21,746 nucleotides of DNA from Saccoglossus kowalevskii (Eukaryota; Hemichordata; Enteropneusta; Harrimaniidae). Below, piece by piece: positions 18,909 to 21,746 of the stretch; position 1 is the stretch's first letter; the number at the start of each line of letters is the position of its first letter. Under the pieces are notes generated by a model. The model was not told the DNA's origin. It did not search any database and saw only the letters and a list, made by a program, of their open reading frames with translations. The DNA is taken from NCBI RefSeq assembly GCF_000003605.2, contig NW_003109106.1:92993-114738 (forward strand), written 5' to 3'. The position numbers and the translations under genes were made by a program.

Positions 18909-19793
18909 ACAGACATAAAAAACATCTTTATACACAAGCTTAAACCAACTTACATGACATTCTATGTTATGTTGACTTTATCATATGAAAGTTTATAGTG
19001 CATTTCATCAATTAATAAATAAATGTGAAAATCGTAATTTTCAACAGAAATAACAAGTCTCACTACCTTAAACAGATGAAAACAAATATTCATTCTGGGA
19101 AATGACAAAATACTAATTGAGTTATCAGAATATGCCCTAATTGTTTCACAAAAAGAAATGAAAGCATTAACAGCACCGTATCAGCTGCCTCATTCCAAAG
19201 TACAACATTTTTTTTCTTCTTCTTTTTTCTTTTTTCACACAATTTCAAGTTGCTGGGTTGCTCGATTTGATTGGTTAACAGCCATTTTGAATTCATGAAA
19301 TATGTTTATAAAGCGTTTATAACACTCGCGCTTTTAGTCGGAAACTGTATTAATACTAGTAATGACCATTATGACCATGCTGTGGTACAATAATGTCAAT
19401 ATATATATCATCACCAGAGACAAAGTACTACAGGTAGTAACTAAATAGTTTTTAGATACTTACTTTACTTATTGAAATATTTGCTTTGATGTCAAAACTA
19501 CGCGAGTGACTTCCTGAGCATCCTTCGATCACCTTACAAGTTTTAAATTATTTGAAATTTACTATGTTAGTACGAGGACCATCATTTTGTGTGTGTAAAC
19601 TGGGATCACGTGACCTCATAAGACGTACGACCAACACTACGCATAATAGCACGAAGGATAGGAAACTGGTTACTTAAACTTTTAGGAGTGTACCATTTAA
19701 CGATGAAAGCACAGTCACTCTACTAAGATAAATCTGGCTGGTAAATTTGCATATACGTCATACGATGGGTGGAGCAGCCGAGCCACGGAACAT

Positions 19794-19798
<5 letters not shown>

Positions 19799-19829
<31 letters not shown>
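19799..19829. repeat. (GT)15 microsatellite
   Basis: Uninterrupted GT dinucleotides followed by GCATGTG. The short frame crossing it is a repeat artefact. Confidence 0.98.
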
Positions 19830-19830
<1 letters not shown>

Positions 19831-20028
19831 ATGTGTTTACTTGTCCAGCGCTATGTTACCATGTTGTTGACACAAACAAAATTGAGTAAAACAATCGTTT
19901 TTCTGAGAACGCAAGTTTTCGGGATCTAAATTTATCCAAAAAAGTGTGTATAGTTTCCGGGGGGGACTCAGTTGATATGTTAATTAGCCTGTCTTCTGAT
20001 TGGTTGAAACATATTAGACATGTCAATC

Positions 20029-20057
20029 ATTACCAGCCTGATTCTGGCTGGTAATGC
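20029..20057. repeat. Perfect 11-bp hairpin CATTACCAGCC / GGCTGGTAATG
   Basis: Arms 20029-20039 and 20047-20057 with a 7-nt loop. GGCTGGTAA also occurs at about 19735, in direct orientation with the right arm and so inverted to the left arm. The 19735-20039 interval therefore has matching inverted 9-bp ends, possibly a small MITE carrying the GT tract. No clear target duplication was found. Confidence 0.6.
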
Positions 20058-20390
20058 GAGTGCGCCTACATCGATGGCAAGGCTGTTGGGATTTCGAGGT
20101 CACATGACTTTCGTGTTCACCTCTCGTTTAAGGATGTAGTAGACTTTCGTGGTGATTTTTTTCTTCATTTTTTTTTCTTTTATTAAATGGTGACTTATAT
20201 CTATAGGCAGCCATACGACCTTGTTTTTTTTTTATTAAATCACGTTTTTATTTCAGAAAAAACGGCTTTTTAAAAAATAAAAAATAATTTACAATTAACG
20301 GAAATCCCGCAGAATGTGCACTTCGGCTAAGCCCCTCTGAGCCAAAACAATAACATTTGTAATTAGCTTAATCCCGCAAATAAACATCGC

Positions 20391-20422
20391 GTGTACGCGT
20401 CCGGTCAAATGACCGGATACAC
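20391..20422. repeat. Interrupted inverted repeat upstream of the transposase-like ORF
   Basis: GTGTA(CGCG)TCCGGTCA, AA, TGACCGGATACAC: the core 8-bp arms around two bases are perfect, and the outer 5 bp pair again after skipping CGCG. It lies about 90 bases ahead of the ORF start at 20512 and may be a protein-binding site or an element end. Confidence 0.75.
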
Positions 20423-20511
20423 TCACTCGTTGCTGATAGTTCATCGCATCGCTTTTCTCTACTATATATTATTGTTCATTTATTTTGTTTTGACCAAGTT
20501 TATTTTGAAAA

Positions 20512-21006
20512 ATGGCAAAGGGAAAAAATTGGAAAAAGAGTGTCCCAATGACAGGCGAAACCTGCAAGTTTCTGAATAGCAGAAACCGTATTTTTTACTA
20601 CGAAACACAGTCCCTCTACGAAACAAAGTCGGACGAGTCGACAACAGACAAGTCGAATGAAAACCAAAGTGGCATCTGCTCTACCGCACTGGAGACTGAA
20701 GACACCACCGTAACTACCTCGAATGCTGACGATGAGGACACCACTAAACTGTCACTGGAGGCTGACGACACAACATCAACATACAGGATGAGCATGATGT
20801 CGAAACGAAAAATATCGCCTGCGAAGTCTGCAGTATCTGGTAACGCTTGCGGTGAAGCGAATAACACGAGGCTCGTCGACCTGGATATATTGATTTCGAA
20901 TCTGGCTGACCACTGTAAATGTTCTCGGTGTAAAAAGGGAAAAATAAATATCAATGAAGAATCTCGTTATGGCTGGGAATCTCACTTTAGTTTCCGGCGC
21001 ACATAG
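20512..21006 (+). CDS. Truncated Mutator-like transposase N-terminal protein (164 aa) or unknown protein
   Basis: Intact ORF from an ATG in a strong context (AAAAATGG), with an in-frame TGA two codons upstream, so the start is well fixed. Residues 1-30 are basic. Residues 39-90 are Asp/Glu/Thr/Ser-rich with repeats of the type EADDTT/ETEDTT. SKRKISPAK (97-105) is NLS-like. Residues 119-160 read TRLVDLDILISNL then HCKCSRCKKGK and ESRYGWESHFSFR. Many invertebrate proteins annotated as Mutator-like transposase begin this way: a hydrophobic 'R-(I/L)-V-D-L' helix, a C-x2-C, then a Gly/Phe-rich strand and a second C-x2-C. Here a stop falls just where that second Cys pair is expected, so no catalytic domain is present. 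The assignment is from memory of the family pattern and could be wrong. It is more GC-rich than its surroundings. Confidence 0.5.
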   Translation: MAKGKNWKKSVPMTGETCKFLNSRNRIFYYETQSLYETKSDESTTDKSNENQSGICSTALETEDTTVTTSNADDEDTTKLSLEADDTTSTYRMSMMSKRKISPAKSAVSGNACGEANNTRLVDLDILISNLADHCKCSRCKKGKININEESRYGWESHFSFRRT

Positions 21007-21746
21007 CACATGCACGCGGATTGGCTAAGAATACGAGGTAGTCAAAAATCGACTAATCAGGTCCATTGTGTCATGTGGGACGGCAGACTGACTTTCAAAT
21101 TTTAGTGACGCATCGGTGGTTCGTAGACAAAGCAGTTACGCGTACATTCTTAGCACTTTGAAATGAAAACTGTTTTGTGCTGGTAATAATTTTATAACAA
21201 TCGTACTGCAAGTCGACAAAACTAAACGAAACTCCGATTGTAACGAGTTATAGAGCAAAAACGACGACCTGTAATTCACGGCAGTACTGTCGGCAAGCTT
21301 GACTGACTTGCTTCCAAGCGGATTCAGTCAGCAAATAGTAGGCCCTTTTTTACTTCAAATACGATTTTTAATTGATATTCAACAACAAAAGTGTCATCGC
21401 CGATATTTAGTAAAAATAAAAAGCGTAGCTTTTTCGAGTACTCGCATCTCATTATGTAGTTCTGCTCTGGTGACACTTTCGCTCGGTTCGGGTGCCGTGG
21501 CTTACGAGAAAGTTGCAAGAAAGGGAGCGTAGACACGACAGTGTTCAAGTTTAACGATCACATATCACGTTTTGTAGATAAACAATTGCCAAGTTTGTTG
21601 TGATATGGGATAATACTCGAAACTAAGCTTGTCAAGCAAATAAATTTAAATTGATAACGGGATTACACTGTTTATTCAAGGGCGGCCATACTTCGTTTTC
21701 ACGTTGCTTTTTTCAAATTATCGATTTTTTCATACTTTATCGGCCC
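21007..21746. other. Right-end stretch with no recognised gene
   Basis: Two overlapping ORFs of 77 and 74 codons on opposite strands (21299-21548) have no recognisable content. An AATAAA is present at 21639-21644 on the plus strand, too far from the 20512 ORF to call as its poly-A signal with confidence. Confidence 0.5.

Noticed and set aside
19606-19613. TCACGTGA, similar to a TFEB CLEAR box
   Set aside because: An 8-bp palindrome 5.2 kb from the ULK start is expected by chance; a link to autophagy-gene control is unsupported.
20391-20579. 62-codon plus-strand ORF
   Set aside because: Starts inside the inverted repeat, overlaps the start of the better-supported 164-codon ORF in another frame, and is low-complexity hydrophobic.
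20616-21015. Minus-strand ORFs of 112 and 79 codons
   Set aside because: Shadows of the 20512-21006 plus-strand ORF; their composition mirrors its Asp/Thr codons.

Overview
This is AT-rich animal nuclear DNA. The coding content is split by GT-AG introns, and the spaces between are filled with short repeats, inverted-repeat elements and microsatellites. Protein similarity, intron density, and a CpG-poor gene body beside CpG-richer flanks suggest a marine invertebrate. The repeat types fit a lophotrochozoan (mollusc- or brachiopod-like), but this is inference and I cannot name the species.

Layout: positions 1 to about 14,540 on the minus strand hold the 5' three quarters of one gene, an ULK1/ULK2 (Atg1/UNC-51) autophagy-initiating Ser/Thr kinase. 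I could trace 17 coding exons with consensus splice sites and unbroken reading phase, from the ATG at 14384 to the left edge of the window, for 713 codons. Exons 1-9 carry a complete kinase domain with all catalytic residues. Exons 10-17 carry the Ser/Pro-rich regulatory linker, with a conserved LC3-interacting motif (DFVMV) and a site matching the AMPK consensus. The C-terminal Atg13/FIP200-binding domain lies to the left, outside the window. A 43-codon upstream ORF and a possible TATA box lie ahead of the start codon.

The introns carry mobile-element debris. Intron 13 holds a roughly 1 kb element with an internal 160/320-bp tandem array and a terminal hairpin, resembling bivalve 'pearl'-type non-autonomous elements. 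A dispersed repeat is shared by introns 13 and 8. Two small inverted-repeat (MITE-like) elements lie in introns 7 and 6.

Right of the kinase gene (14.6-20.4 kb) I see no convincing gene. There are two retroposon-like tails ending in pentanucleotide arrays, (TTCTA)18 and (TTTTA)6, a (GT)15 tract, and several perfect hairpins and palindromes. At 20512-21006 (+) an intact 164-codon ORF with a strong start context resembles the N-terminal Cys-motif region of Mutator-like transposase proteins but stops before the catalytic part. The last 740 bases show nothing I can assign.

No prokaryotic-type system, CRISPR array or virus was seen. The most checkable points are the regulatory motifs and uORF of the ULK gene, the dimeric tandem element, and the truncated transposase-like ORF.
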